Positions 28,600-36,784 of a DNA stretch of 64,000 nt are shown here, piece by piece. Where the stretch lies: assembly GCA_963834825.1 (NCBI GenBank), contig CAWICZ010000015.1, positions 1 through 64,000 on the forward strand, given 5' to 3'. The position numbers and the translations under genes are program-made. The DNA is from JACDAN01 sp963834825 (GTDB taxonomy: Bacteria; Actinomycetota; Thermoleophilia; Gaiellales; Gaiellaceae). Positions within the stretch are counted from its first letter, which is position 1, and each line of letters starts with the position of its first letter. The notes below the pieces were generated by a model. That model saw only the letters and a program-made list of their open reading frames with translations. It did no database searches and was not told the DNA's origin.

Positions 28600-29343
28600 T
28601 TACAGACGCCCTGCCTCGACGATGCGCTGGAGGAACTGCCGTGTGCGTGGCTCCGTCGGCGCCGAGAAGATCCGGTCCGGCGGCCCCTGCTCGAGGATGA
28701 CGCCCTCGTCGAGGAAGCAGACCTGGTTCGCGATCTCACGCGCGAAGCTCATCTCGTGCGTCGCGATCAGCATCGTCATCCCGCCGGCGGCGAGCTCGCG
28801 GATCACGTTCAGCACCTCGCCGACGAGCTCCGGGTCGAGCGCGCTCGTGACCTCGTCGAGCAACATCAGCTCGGGCTGCATCGCCAGCGCGCGGACGATT
28901 GCGACTCGCTGCTGCTGGCCGCCCGAGAGCCGGTCGGGATAGTCGTCGCGTTTGTCGGCGAGCCCGAAGCGGCGGAGCAGCTCCACGGCGTCCGCCTCCG
29001 CCTCCGCCCGCGACCGGCCGAGCACCTCCCGTGGCGCGAGCGTGACGTTGCGAAGAACGGTCATGTGCGGAAAGAGGTTGAAGGCCTGGAAGACGATCCC
29101 GATCCCGCGCCGAACCTCGTTGGCGTCCACTCCCGGGGCGGTGACGTCCCGACCCTCCACGAGGATCCGGCCCTCGTCGATCGGCTCGAGCAGGTCGACG
29201 CAGCGCAGGAGCGTCGACTTCCCCGACCCGGACGCCCCGATCACACAGACGACCTCGTGCTCGCCGACCTCGAGGTCGATCCCCTTCAGCACCAGGTGGT
29301 CGCCGAAGGACTTGCTGACGCCGTGAAGCTCGAGCGCGTTCAC
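28600..29343 (-). CDS. Polar amino-acid ABC transporter ATP-binding protein (GlnQ-like)
   Basis: A 247-residue ABC ATPase: Walker A GASGSGKST, Q-loop IVFQAFNLFPHMTVLRN, signature LSGGQQQRVAIVRAL, Walker B LMLLDEVTSALD (Glu-Val variant typical of GlnQ/HisP) and H-loop ATHEMSFAREI. Length and motifs fit the PAAT family of glutamine/glutamate/His importers. It overlaps the permease gene by 4 bp and lies in the order binding protein-permease-ATPase. Confidence 0.92.
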   Translation of the reverse strand: MNALELHGVSKSFGDHLVLKGIDLEVGEHEVVCVIGASGSGKSTLLRCVDLLEPIDEGRILVEGRDVTAPGVDANEVRRGIGIVFQAFNLFPHMTVLRNVTLAPREVLGRSRAEAEADAVELLRRFGLADKRDDYPDRLSGGQQQRVAIVRALAMQPELMLLDEVTSALDPELVGEVLNVIRELAAGGMTMLIATHEMSFAREIANQVCFLDEGVILEQGPPDRIFSAPTEPRTRQFLQRIVEAGRL

Positions 29344-30188
29344 CGCATCCTCCGGCGCTGCCGCGCGACCAGCGAGTCGGTGAAGCGGGCGAGCGGGATC
29401 GTCAGGAGGATGAAGAGGAGCGCGGTCACGAGGTACGGCGTGTAGTTGAACGTGCTTGCGACCTCGATCTGGGACTGCCGGAAGGCCTCGACGGGACCGA
29501 TCAAAGCGACCAGCGCGGTGTCCTTCTGGAGACCGATGAAGTCGTTGAGCAGCGGCGGGATCACGCGGCGCACGGCCTGCGGCACGATCACGAACCGCAG
29601 TGCCTGCGGACGGGTCAACCCCAGGGAGCGAGCCGCCGCCTCCTGGCTCGGGTGGATCGACTCGATCCCGGCGCGGTAGACCTCGCTCACGTAGGCCGAG
29701 TAGACGAGCACCAGCGAGGCGATGCCCCAGAAGAAGGGAGAGTTCGGCACGCCGGAGAGGCCGAGCGCGGGGACGCCGAAGCCCAGGAGGTAGATGATCA
29801 GGATCGTCGGGACGCCGCGGAAGAAGTCCGTGTAGACGACCGAAAGCAGGCGCACCGGGAAGAACACCGGTCCCGGCAGACTGCGCAGGATCGCGATCGT
29901 CAGGCCGAAGACGAGGATGAAGACCTCTGCGATCAGGAACATCTCGATGTTGACCAGGAGCTTGGGCGCGATCTCGCGCAGCGACTCCCAGAAGATCTCG
30001 CCGTTGAAGAACGACTCGCGGACCTCCGGCCAGCCCGGCGCATTCACGACGATCAGCACGAGCAGGCCGAAGAACGCGATCGTGCTGACGGCAGCGATCA
30101 GCGTGCTGCGCGCGGCTCCGCCGCCGCCGAGGATGCGGGACGAGCGGTCCCCGGCTACTCGAGAACCGGCGCGCTGCCGGCGAGCCAC
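29340..30188 (-). CDS. Polar amino-acid ABC transporter permease (HisM/GlnP family)
   Basis: A 282-residue membrane protein with an N-terminal helix (LIAAVSTIAFFGLLVLIVVN) and a core BPD_transp_1 domain of about five helices. The EAA loop reads EAAARSLGLTRPQALRFVIVPQAVRRVIPPLLNDF, the contact site for the ATPase. TDFFRGVPTILIIYLLGFG is typical of PAAT permeases. The GTG at 30188 overlaps the 3' end of the binding-protein gene by about 34 bp, longer than usual, so a later start is possible. Confidence 0.9.
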   Translation of the reverse strand: MARRQRAGSRVAGDRSSRILGGGGAARSTLIAAVSTIAFFGLLVLIVVNAPGWPEVRESFFNGEIFWESLREIAPKLLVNIEMFLIAEVFILVFGLTIAILRSLPGPVFFPVRLLSVVYTDFFRGVPTILIIYLLGFGVPALGLSGVPNSPFFWGIASLVLVYSAYVSEVYRAGIESIHPSQEAAARSLGLTRPQALRFVIVPQAVRRVIPPLLNDFIGLQKDTALVALIGPVEAFRQSQIEVASTFNYTPYLVTALLFILLTIPLARFTDSLVARQRRRMR

Positions 30189-31043
30189 TTCTGCTCGAGC
30201 TGATCGATCGTCCCGTTGTCCCGCAGGGTGGCGATCGCCTCGTTCACGCAGGCGGTGAGGGGGCTGTCCTTCTCGAGAACGACGCCGAAGTACTCACCGC
30301 TCTCCTGCCTCGGTAGCCGTCCGACGACCTTGCCGTTGTCGAGCTGCACGTTCGCCATGTAGAGAGCGGTGGGGAAGTCGACGACGAGCGCGTCGACCTG
30401 GTTCGCCTTCAGCGCCGAGACCGCGTCGTTGTTCGTGTCGTAGACGAACGGCTCGTCGGCAGGCTCGATCTGCTGGTTGATCGCCTCGAGGCTGGTCGTG
30501 CCGATCTGGGCGCCCAGCTTGTACTGCTTGAGGTCGTCGATCGACGTCGCCGAGGCCGCCGGCGTGCCCTCGACGGCGACGACCGCCTGCTGGACGTCGT
30601 AGTAGGAGTCGCTGAAGTCGACGGCGTTGGCCCGCTCCGGCAGGTACGAGATCTGGTTGATGTCGAAGTCGAACTTCTTCGGCCCGGGCCGGAACGACTG
30701 GTTGAACGGGACGACCGTCCACTTGACCTGGTCGTCGGTGAAGCCGAGCTCCTCTGGCGATCCCGTAGGCGACCTCCGCCTCGTAGCCCTTCTTCGTCGG
30801 CGTCGTCGTCGGATCCCACGGCTCGAACTCCTTCGTCCCCTCGAACCACGGCGGGAACGCCGGGTTGTCGGTGCCGATCGTCAACTGGCCCGGCGTGACG
30901 AGGTCGAGCGAGTTCGTGTCACACGAAGCTGCGGCCGTGGTCGTGCCGCCTGCCGCCGACCCTCCGTCATCGTCGCTGCCGCACGCAGCGGCCAGAAAGA
31001 CCAGGACCAGAAGCAGGGGGAGCGCGAGCAGGCCCTTCCGCAT
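30155..31043 (-). CDS. Polar amino-acid ABC transporter substrate-binding lipoprotein, one frameshift
   Basis: About 295 residues after repair. ATG 31043 begins a lipoprotein signal (MRKGLLALPLLLVLVFLAAAC, lipobox LAAAC). The SBP_bac_3 domain follows: LTIGTDNPAFPPWFEG, then after the break PFNQSFRPGPKKFDFDINQI-type sequence, LGAQIGTTSLEAINQ, VDALVVDFPTALYMANVQL and EYFGVVLEKDSPLTACVNEA. The break lies at about 30757: an extra A turns GCCGAGGAGCTC into GCCAGAGGAGCTC. It captures the amino acid outside the membrane for the permease and ATPase encoded downstream. The ligand is not predictable. Confidence 0.87.
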
Positions 31044-31054
31044 GCGCTCGAACC

Positions 31055-32194
31055 CTACCGTTCGCGCCCCGGCAGACGGACGACTGCGAACAGGACGCTG
31101 AGGAGGAACGCGAGCGCCGCGACCGCGCCCAGCGACCTCGGGAGAGTCGTGACCTCGGCGAGCCCGCCGACAGCCGCCGGCCCGACGAGGAAGCCGAGGT
31201 ACATCAGTGTGGTCAGGGAGCCGACGACGGTCGCCCGCTCGTGCGGGCGAGCGGCGCGGCCCGCGACACTGATGATCGTCGGCGCACAGACCGAGCAGCC
31301 CGCGCCGGCGACGAAGATCCCTGCGAGCGCCAGTGGCACCGACGGAGCGAGAGCGGCAAGCGCCGAGCCGACGCCCGCCAGCGCCGCGCCGACAACCAAG
31401 ACGGTCTTCTCGGTGCCCGGCTGCGCGATCCGGTGGGCGGCGAGTCGGCCGACCGTCATCGCCGCCGCGAACAGCGCCGGCCCCAGGGCGCTTGCGGCGG
31501 GGGAAGCGTCCAGTGTCCGCTCGAGGTAGACGGCGCCCCAGTCCTGCCACGCACCTTCGATCCAGAAGGCGACTGCGCCGAGGCCGCCGATCACGAGCAG
31601 CCAGACGGGCACACGCTGGAGGAACCCCGGCACCTCGGCGCTCGCCCCCGGCACCCACGGCTCAGGACGCATGGCGAGGGCGGAGAGGATGACGACCAAC
31701 GCCGTGAGGACGAAAACGAGCATGGGACCCGCGCCTCCCCATCGCAACAGGCCCGTCGCGACGCTCGCGACGACGACCGCCGCCGAAAAGCACGCGTGGG
31801 CCAGATTCAAGATCGGGCGGCCGACGCGGTCTTCCCAGTGAACGGCGTCGGCGTTGATCGCGACGTCCAATGCGCCGGACGCCGCCCCGACCAGAAGGCC
31901 GCTGACGTAGAGCGCCACGGGCGAACCGGCCAGCCCGGGCAAGACAGCGGCGAGTCCGAGCAATCCGACAGAGATCGGCGTCAGCCGTGGTCCGACACGG
32001 TCGATCACGACGCCGGTCGCGCGCATGGAGACGAGCGCGCCGACGCCGACGAGGAGCAGCGCCAGCCCGAGCTCCGCATCGGTCGTCCCCGAGCGGCTCT
32101 GAACGGCGGGCAGCGCCGCTGCCCAGGCGCCCCAGAAGACCCCGAGAGCGGCGAAGCCGATTAGGACGCTGTTCCGTCGAGCCCGCAGTCGCAT
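31055..32194 (-). CDS. MFS transporter (YbjJ-like, 12 TM)
   Basis: A 379-residue MFS protein with 12 predicted helices. The N-terminal half has VIGFAALGVFWGAWAAALPA-type helix 1 and the central loop after helix 6 is short. Blocks such as GLLVGAASGALDVAINADAV and VCAPTIISVAGRAARPHERATVVG resemble the YbjJ/fucose-permease-like branch. Substrate is unknown. The start at 32194 is only 20 bp from the divergent phosphotransferase gene, so promoters of both must overlap coding or intergenic DNA tightly. Confidence 0.85.
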   Translation of the reverse strand: MRLRARRNSVLIGFAALGVFWGAWAAALPAVQSRSGTTDAELGLALLLVGVGALVSMRATGVVIDRVGPRLTPISVGLLGLAAVLPGLAGSPVALYVSGLLVGAASGALDVAINADAVHWEDRVGRPILNLAHACFSAAVVVASVATGLLRWGGAGPMLVFVLTALVVILSALAMRPEPWVPGASAEVPGFLQRVPVWLLVIGGLGAVAFWIEGAWQDWGAVYLERTLDASPAASALGPALFAAAMTVGRLAAHRIAQPGTEKTVLVVGAALAGVGSALAALAPSVPLALAGIFVAGAGCSVCAPTIISVAGRAARPHERATVVGSLTTLMYLGFLVGPAAVGGLAEVTTLPRSLGAVAALAFLLSVLFAVVRLPGRER

Positions 32195-32214
32195 GCAGTC
32201 ACAATCGCCTATCG

Positions 32215-33129
32215 ATGCGCTGGACGGAGGCGGACTGGCTCGCAGAGGCGACCGAGTGGATTCGGGAGCAGGTCGAGGTCATCGACGACATCGAGCAGCC
32301 GCATGTCCAGCACTGGTCGACTGTGCTCAAGGTGCCGACGGCTGAGGGCGACGTCTGGTTCAAGGCCGTCCCGCCGATCCACGCGTTCGAGCCTCGGCTC
32401 ACCGCCCTCCTCGCCCGCATCCATCCCGGCCGAGTGCCCGACGTGATCGCCGTCGACACCGATCGCGCGTGGCTGCTGATGGCGGACGGCGGGACCCGCC
32501 TACGCGACGTACCGGCAAGCGTTGACCACTGGGAGCGCGTCCTGCCCGGCTATGCCGAGCTCCAGCTCGAGGTCACGCCGCTCGCCGACGAGCTGCTCGA
32601 GCTCGGCGTGCCCGACACTCGCCTGGCTCAGCTGCCGGCGGAGCTCGAGAGCCTTGCGCGAGAGCACCCAGAGCTCGAGGACCGCCTTCCGGAGGTAGGA
32701 AAGCTCCTCGACGAGCTCGCCGCCCACGGGATCGCGGAGACGATCCAGCACGACGACCTCCACGATGGCCAGGTGTTCGTTCGAGATGGGCAGTATCGGG
32801 TCTTCGACTGGGGCGACTCGTGCGTTTCCCACCCGTTCCACACCCTCACCGTCACGCTCCGAGCGGCCGCGTGGCGGCTGGGGCTCGAACCGGGCGGCGC
32901 CGAGCTCGTGCGAATGCGCGACGCTTACCTCGAGCCGTTCGGCCCTCCCGCGGAGCTCGCGCCGATCGCCGATGTCGCCTACCGGACCGGAACGCTGGCG
33001 CGAGCGGTCGCCTGGCGTCGCTACGTCGCAGCGAGGGACCCGGGGGCAGACGACGAGGACCAGGAGGCCGTCGGCTACGGCGTGCGGCGCTTTCTCGAGG
33101 CCGGCCCTACCGGGACGTGGGAGGACTAG
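32215..33129 (+). CDS. Aminoglycoside-phosphotransferase-fold kinase (APH family)
   Basis: A 304-residue protein of the APH fold. The catalytic loop reads QHDDLHDGQVFV (Brenner-type HxDLxxxN with Gln in place of Asn) and the metal-binding motif is VFDWGDSC (DxD-like). The N-lobe is short, with FKAVPPIHAFEPRLTALLARIHP serving as the Lys strand and C-helix. Such proteins phosphorylate small molecules such as sugars, choline or antibiotics. Nothing here shows which. The replaced Asn may alter metal binding. ATG 32215 is chosen as the nearest start compatible with the divergent MFS gene; the 3' end overlaps the convergent membrane protein by 23 bp. Confidence 0.78.
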   Translation: MRWTEADWLAEATEWIREQVEVIDDIEQPHVQHWSTVLKVPTAEGDVWFKAVPPIHAFEPRLTALLARIHPGRVPDVIAVDTDRAWLLMADGGTRLRDVPASVDHWERVLPGYAELQLEVTPLADELLELGVPDTRLAQLPAELESLAREHPELEDRLPEVGKLLDELAAHGIAETIQHDDLHDGQVFVRDGQYRVFDWGDSCVSHPFHTLTVTLRAAAWRLGLEPGGAELVRMRDAYLEPFGPPAELAPIADVAYRTGTLARAVAWRRYVAARDPGADDEDQEAVGYGVRRFLEAGPTGTWED

Positions 33130-33493
33130 CGAGCCCCTTGCCGAGCGCACCGCCGAGCATCGTCGCACCGGCGAGAAAGATGGCGAGGAAGACGGCGGCG
33201 ATGACGTCTTGGGCCGGGCCGACGTCCCAGCCGTCCCTGACCGTGCGGACGACCGCGAAGACGATCCAGCCGGCGACAACCGCGACCACGGCCCACCAGA
33301 ACGAGCGCTGCCGGTAGCCGAAGACCGCGCCGCCGGCCAGCGGTACGACGAGGCCGACGAGCAGCAGCAGCGCATCGGACACCAGGAAGAACCCGGCCGT
33401 GATGGCCGCAAAGAGCGCCACGATCCCGACCCACCAGGGTTGCCCGAGCTGCCTGTATAGTCCGGTAGGAACTATTCCGATGCGAGTCACCAT
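33107..33493 (-). CDS. Four-helix membrane protein of unknown function
   Basis: A 128-residue protein with four hydrophobic stretches: WWVGIVALFAAITAGFFLV, ALLLLVGLVVPLAGGAVFGY, WWAVVAVVAGWIVFAVV and DVIAAVFLAIFLAGATMLGG. I do not recognise the family. ATG 33493 leaves a short basic N-terminus (MVTRIGIVPTGLYRQLG). The 19-bp palindrome that probably controls the divergent PadR gene lies within its first codons, so the two genes' expression may be linked. Confidence 0.65.
   Translation of the reverse strand: MVTRIGIVPTGLYRQLGQPWWVGIVALFAAITAGFFLVSDALLLLVGLVVPLAGGAVFGYRQRSFWWAVVAVVAGWIVFAVVRTVRDGWDVGPAQDVIAAVFLAIFLAGATMLGGALGKGLASPPTSR
33457..33475 (+). promoter_or_regulatory. PadR-type operator over a -10 box
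   Basis: ATAGTCCGGTAGGAACTAT is an inverted repeat with arms ATAGTYC/GRACTAT and an odd centre, 45 bp before the PadR ATG. TATAGT at 33456-33461 looks like a -10 box inside it. PadR regulators typically repress their own promoter by binding such palindromes. The site also overlaps the start of the divergent membrane-protein gene. Confidence 0.6.
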
Positions 33494-33520
33494 GCCGCCG
33501 TCGAGTTGGTTCCGCCGCTG

Positions 33521-34093
33521 ATGCTTACCACGACCGAGGCGGCGATCCTCGGCCTGCTGCGTGCCCGTCCGATGTCCGGCTACGACCTCCGCAAGGATGC
33601 GGAGCGAGGCGTCGGGTACTTCTGGGCGCCGGCGAAGACGCAGATCTACGCGACCCTGCCGAAGCTCGTCGAGGCCGGCTATGCAACCGCGACGAAGGTT
33701 GCGCAGGGATCGCGGCCGGACAAGGTCGTGTACACGCTCACCGACCGCGGTCTCGACGCCGTTCGCACGTGGATCGCAGAGGCGCCGGTCGAGGCCGGTC
33801 ACGGCCGCAACGTGATCCTGCTCAAGCTCTTTATTGCCGACCTCGACGACGCCGAGGTCCTGCTCGAGCAGCTCGGCGAGCGACGGGCGGAGGCCGAGCG
33901 GCTGCGCGGCGAGCTCGAGGAGCTCGAGGCCGCCGGCGCCGAGGACGAGCAGCCGTTCCACGGACTGACGCGCCGGTACGGCTTCCTCCACGCCGACGCG
34001 CTGCTCCGCTGGACGGAAGAGGCAGAGCGCAAGCTGCGATCACTCCTTCCGGTTAGCATCGGGGAGCCCCCGAACAGGAAGGACGCACGATGA
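33521..34093 (+). CDS. PadR-family transcriptional regulator
   Basis: A 190-residue protein. The N-terminal winged helix (TEAAILGLLRARPMSGYDLRKD, QIYATLPKLVEAGYATATKV, RPDKVVYTLTDRGLDAVRTWI) is the PadR DNA-binding domain. The C-terminal Vir_C-like helices (DDAEVLLEQLGERRAEAERLRGEL) mediate dimerisation. These proteins are usually repressors released by phenolics or drugs. ATG 33521 is preferred over an in-frame TTG 15 bp earlier. Its stop overlaps the start of the CADD-like gene (ATGA), so both are regulated together. Confidence 0.9.
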   Translation: MLTTTEAAILGLLRARPMSGYDLRKDAERGVGYFWAPAKTQIYATLPKLVEAGYATATKVAQGSRPDKVVYTLTDRGLDAVRTWIAEAPVEAGHGRNVILLKLFIADLDDAEVLLEQLGERRAEAERLRGELEELEAAGAEDEQPFHGLTRRYGFLHADALLRWTEEAERKLRSLLPVSIGEPPNRKDAR

Positions 34094-34683
34094 GCCTGAT
34101 CGACCGTCTCGACGAAGCGCGCCGCCGACGCAACATCCTCGAGCATCCCTTCTACACGCGCTGGGAGCGCGGTGAGCTTTCCCGCTCGGAGCTCGCGACC
34201 TATGCAGGCGAGTACCGCCACGCCGTCGTCGCGCTTGCGGGCGCTGCTGACGCGGCCGCACCGATCTCCGGTTCCGAGCATGCGGACGAGGAGCGCGCGC
34301 ACGTGGCGCTCTGGGACGAGTTCGCCGCCGAGCTCGACGCCGATCTCGACCGCAAGCCGAACGCTGAAACAGACCGCTGCGCCGCTGCCTGGACCTCGGC
34401 CGAGGACCCGCTCGAGGCGCTCGCGATCCTGTATGCGATCGAGGCGGGCCAGCCCGAGGTCTCCCAGACGAAGCTCGAGGGGCTCGTCGAGCACTACGGC
34501 TTCGCCGAGTCCGAGAGCGGAACGGCGTATTTCCGGCTCCACGCCGAGCGCGACCGGGAGCACGCGGCCCACTCGCGCGGGCTGCTCGAGGAGCGAGCTG
34601 CCCCGGGGGACGAGGACCGGCTCGTCGCCGCCGCCGAGCGCGCACTAGACGGGAACTGGGAGCTGCTCGACGGCGTCAACTAG
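34090..34683 (+). CDS. CADD/TenA-PqqC-like haem-oxygenase-fold diiron protein
   Basis: A 197-residue all-helical protein. Likely metal ligands can be followed along the family pattern: HPFYTRWERGELSRSELATYAGEYRHAV (His19, Glu41, His44), EERAH (Glu/His ~68-71), IEAGQPEVSQTKLEGLVEHYG (Glu118, the Q-P-x-x-x-x-TK-x-x-GL block of CADD) and YFRLHAERDREHAAH (His151, Asp155, His158). This matches haem-oxygenase-like diiron oxidases (HDO), including CADD, which makes p-aminobenzoate from its own tyrosine, and enzymes that cleave fatty or amino acids. Which reaction applies is unknown. Co-translated with PadR; the stop overlaps the convergent MFS gene. Confidence 0.78.
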   Translation: MSLIDRLDEARRRRNILEHPFYTRWERGELSRSELATYAGEYRHAVVALAGAADAAAPISGSEHADEERAHVALWDEFAAELDADLDRKPNAETDRCAAAWTSAEDPLEALAILYAIEAGQPEVSQTKLEGLVEHYGFAESESGTAYFRLHAERDREHAAHSRGLLEERAAPGDEDRLVAAAERALDGNWELLDGVN

Positions 34684-35909
34684 CTCGTTACGGACACAGG
34701 CGTGACGACAACCTCGGCCGGCAGCCGGCGCTCGAGCCGGTAGGCGCCGAGCGCGCCCAGCAGGCACACGCTTGCGGCCAGCAGCCAGACGCCGTGCGGC
34801 TCGGCCGCCAGCACGGCGGCCGCAACGGCCGGCCCGGTGATGAAGCCGAGCTGCCAGGAGAACCCGTTCAGGGCCATGTAGCGGCCGACCAGGCCTTCGG
34901 GTGCGAGGTCGGCGACGATCGGGCCCTGGACGGCGTCGTAGAGGCATTCAGCGAGCGAGAAGACGCCAATCGCGACGAGCAGGACGGGGATCGCTCGAGC
35001 GCTCCCGGCGAGCCCGGCGACGAGGACGAGGAGCCAGGAGCAGGCGAAGAGCACGCCCATTCGCGCGAGCGCGACCATCCGTCGGCGGCCGCCCTGTCGC
35101 CGAGCGATGCGAACCTGCAGGCCGATGATGAGGAGCGAGTTGACGAGGAAGAGCAGCCCGATCACGTCCTCGCTCACGCCCGCCTGCGTCTTTGCGTAAA
35201 CGGGGAAGACTCCGACCAGCAGCGCGACCGCCCCGGCGACGAACGCGTAGTTGACGGCGAGCAGCCGTAGGAACGGTGTGTCCATCAGCGCGGCTCGATA
35301 CGAGCCACCGCCGGTCTGGGCCGCGACACGAGCCGGCTCCGGCACGCGGACCATGAAACAGGCGTAGATCACGAACGTCGCCGCGTTCAGCAGGAACAGG
35401 GTGGTGAACGTCTCGGCATCGGTCGTCGTGACGATCAGGCCGCCGACTGCCCCGCCGAGGCCGAGGCCGACGTTGGCCACGACGCGCTGCTGCGCAAAGG
35501 CGAGCGGGCGCTGCGCCGAGTCGACCAGGTTCGCCAGCAAGGTGGACTGCCCAGTCAGCCACACGCCGGCGCCCGACCCGAGCAAGACGGCGACGGCGAT
35601 CGCGTGCCAGCCCTCGCGAACGAGCGGGTAGAGGACGAAGCCGACCGTCGACAGGGCGAGGCCCCCGATCACCGTCGCGCGCCCTCCGACGCGGTCGGCA
35701 AGGCTGCCCGACGCGAGCGACGAGGCGAGGGCAGCGCAGGCGCCGACTCCGGAGGCGATTCCGGCGACCGCCAGCGAGATGCCTCGGACCTCGTGGAGGT
35801 AGAGGAGCATGAACGGGTTGGCTGCGCCGTTGCCGAAAGCGTTGAGCAGCAAGCCCGCCTGGAGGACATAGACCCCGCGTGGCAGTCCTCTGACTAAGAA
35901 TGCAACCAC
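34680..35909 (-). CDS. MFS transporter (multidrug-resistance type, 12 TM)
   Basis: A 409-residue MFS protein with 12 helices. Motif A appears as GSLADRVGGRATVIG after helix 2 and GPIVADLAPEGLVGRYMALNG lies in the second half, as in YdeE/MdtH-like exporters. The start codon is a GTG at 35909 buried in a 16-bp palindrome shared with the divergent ChrB-like gene. That arrangement, an exporter opposite chromate-resistance regulators, hints at metal or oxyanion stress, but substrate is not readable from sequence. Confidence 0.86.
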   Translation of the reverse strand: MVAFLVRGLPRGVYVLQAGLLLNAFGNGAANPFMLLYLHEVRGISLAVAGIASGVGACAALASSLASGSLADRVGGRATVIGGLALSTVGFVLYPLVREGWHAIAVAVLLGSGAGVWLTGQSTLLANLVDSAQRPLAFAQQRVVANVGLGLGGAVGGLIVTTTDAETFTTLFLLNAATFVIYACFMVRVPEPARVAAQTGGGSYRAALMDTPFLRLLAVNYAFVAGAVALLVGVFPVYAKTQAGVSEDVIGLLFLVNSLLIIGLQVRIARRQGGRRRMVALARMGVLFACSWLLVLVAGLAGSARAIPVLLVAIGVFSLAECLYDAVQGPIVADLAPEGLVGRYMALNGFSWQLGFITGPAVAAAVLAAEPHGVWLLAASVCLLGALGAYRLERRLPAEVVVTPVSVTS

Positions 35910-35925
35910 GGTTGCACTATATAAT
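35901..35925 (+). promoter_or_regulatory. Palindromic operator and -10 box between MFS and ChrB genes
   Basis: TGCAACCACGGTTGCA (35901-35916) is an inverted repeat with perfect 7-bp arms. It covers the GTG start of the MFS gene and lies where the spacer of the ChrB promoter would be. TATAAT at 35920-35925 is a consensus -10 only 6 bp before the ChrB GTG, predicting a leaderless mRNA. One bound repressor could therefore silence both divergent genes. Confidence 0.65.
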
Positions 35926-35931
35926 CGGCGC

Positions 35932-36372
35932 GTGCAGTGGGTACTGCTCGCCTATCGGCTGCCGCGCGAGCCGTCGACGCCCCGAATCGCGCTCTGGCGT
36001 CGGCTCAGGCGGCTCGGCGCCGCCCAGGTGCTCGACGGCCTCGCGGCGCTCCCACTGAGCCCACAGACGCGCGAGCAGCTCGAGTGGCTCGCGGACGAGG
36101 TCGAGGACGCGGGCGGGTCAGCCACGATCTGGGTCGCCGAGCCCGGGACGGCGGCGGAGGACCGCGCGCTCGCGGAGCGGATGCGCGGCAACGCGGAAGC
36201 TGACTACCAGCGCATCGTCGCGGCCGCGCGCGGATCGGTCGACGGTCGGACGGCCGCGCGCCTCCGCCGGGCGCTGCACGCCGTCCGCGCGCGCGACTAC
36301 TTCGACGCGCCCGGGCGCCGCGAAGCCGAGCGGGCGCTCGCGGAGCTTGCCGGCGAGAGGGTCGGCGCATGA
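35932..36372 (+). CDS. ChrB N-terminal-domain protein (chromate resistance type)
   Basis: A 146-residue protein matching the ChrB N-terminal domain: WVLLAYRLPREPSTPRIALW, RRLRRLGAAQVLDGLAALPL and LEWLADEVEDAGGSATIWVA. In characterised bacteria ChrB is a single protein that senses chromate and controls the chr efflux operon. Here the N- and C-terminal domains are encoded separately, with an ATGA overlap. GTG 35932 lies 6 bp after a perfect TATAAT. The divergent MFS exporter may be its target. Confidence 0.82.
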   Translation: MQWVLLAYRLPREPSTPRIALWRRLRRLGAAQVLDGLAALPLSPQTREQLEWLADEVEDAGGSATIWVAEPGTAAEDRALAERMRGNAEADYQRIVAAARGSVDGRTAARLRRALHAVRARDYFDAPGRREAERALAELAGERVGA

Positions 36373-36784
36373 TCTGGGCGACCCGGCGGGACTGTCACGT
36401 CGATCGCTGTGCCTGCGCGTGGCTGATCAGACGCTTCGTCGACCCCCGAGGCCGAAGTTCGTGTTCGTGGACGACCCGGACGAGGTCCCGCCCAAGGCGA
36501 CGGCGTTCGACATGCGCGGCGCCGACCTCTCCCACCACGACGGCGACTGCAGCTTCGAGACGATCGTCAAGCGGTACGAGCTCGACGATCCGGCTCTGGC
36601 GACGCTCGCCGCCCTCGTCCACGAAGCGGACCTGGCCGACGAGCGCTACGACGTCCCCGAAGCACCCGGCCTCGACTTGGCGATCCGGGCACTGGGCACC
36701 AACCGTCCCGACGGCGAGCTGCTCGCAATCACCGACCCGCTGTTCGACGCGCTCTACGACCTCTACGCCGGAACGCGCGCCTGA
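36369..36784 (+). CDS. ChrB C-terminal-domain protein, one frameshift
   Basis: About 138 residues. It begins MIWATRRDCHVDRCACAWLI, the standard opening of the ChrB C-terminal domain with conserved His and Asp, then changes frame near 36450 and continues KFVFVDDPDEVPPKATAFDM, ADLSHHDGDCSFETIV and DEADLADERYDVPEA-like sequence. The His-rich SHHDGDCSFE block is conserved in this domain. The break is either one missing or two extra bases in GACCCCCGAGGCCGAAG. The gene is translationally coupled to the N-domain gene and ends overlapping a convergent hydrolase by 22 bp. Confidence 0.78.
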
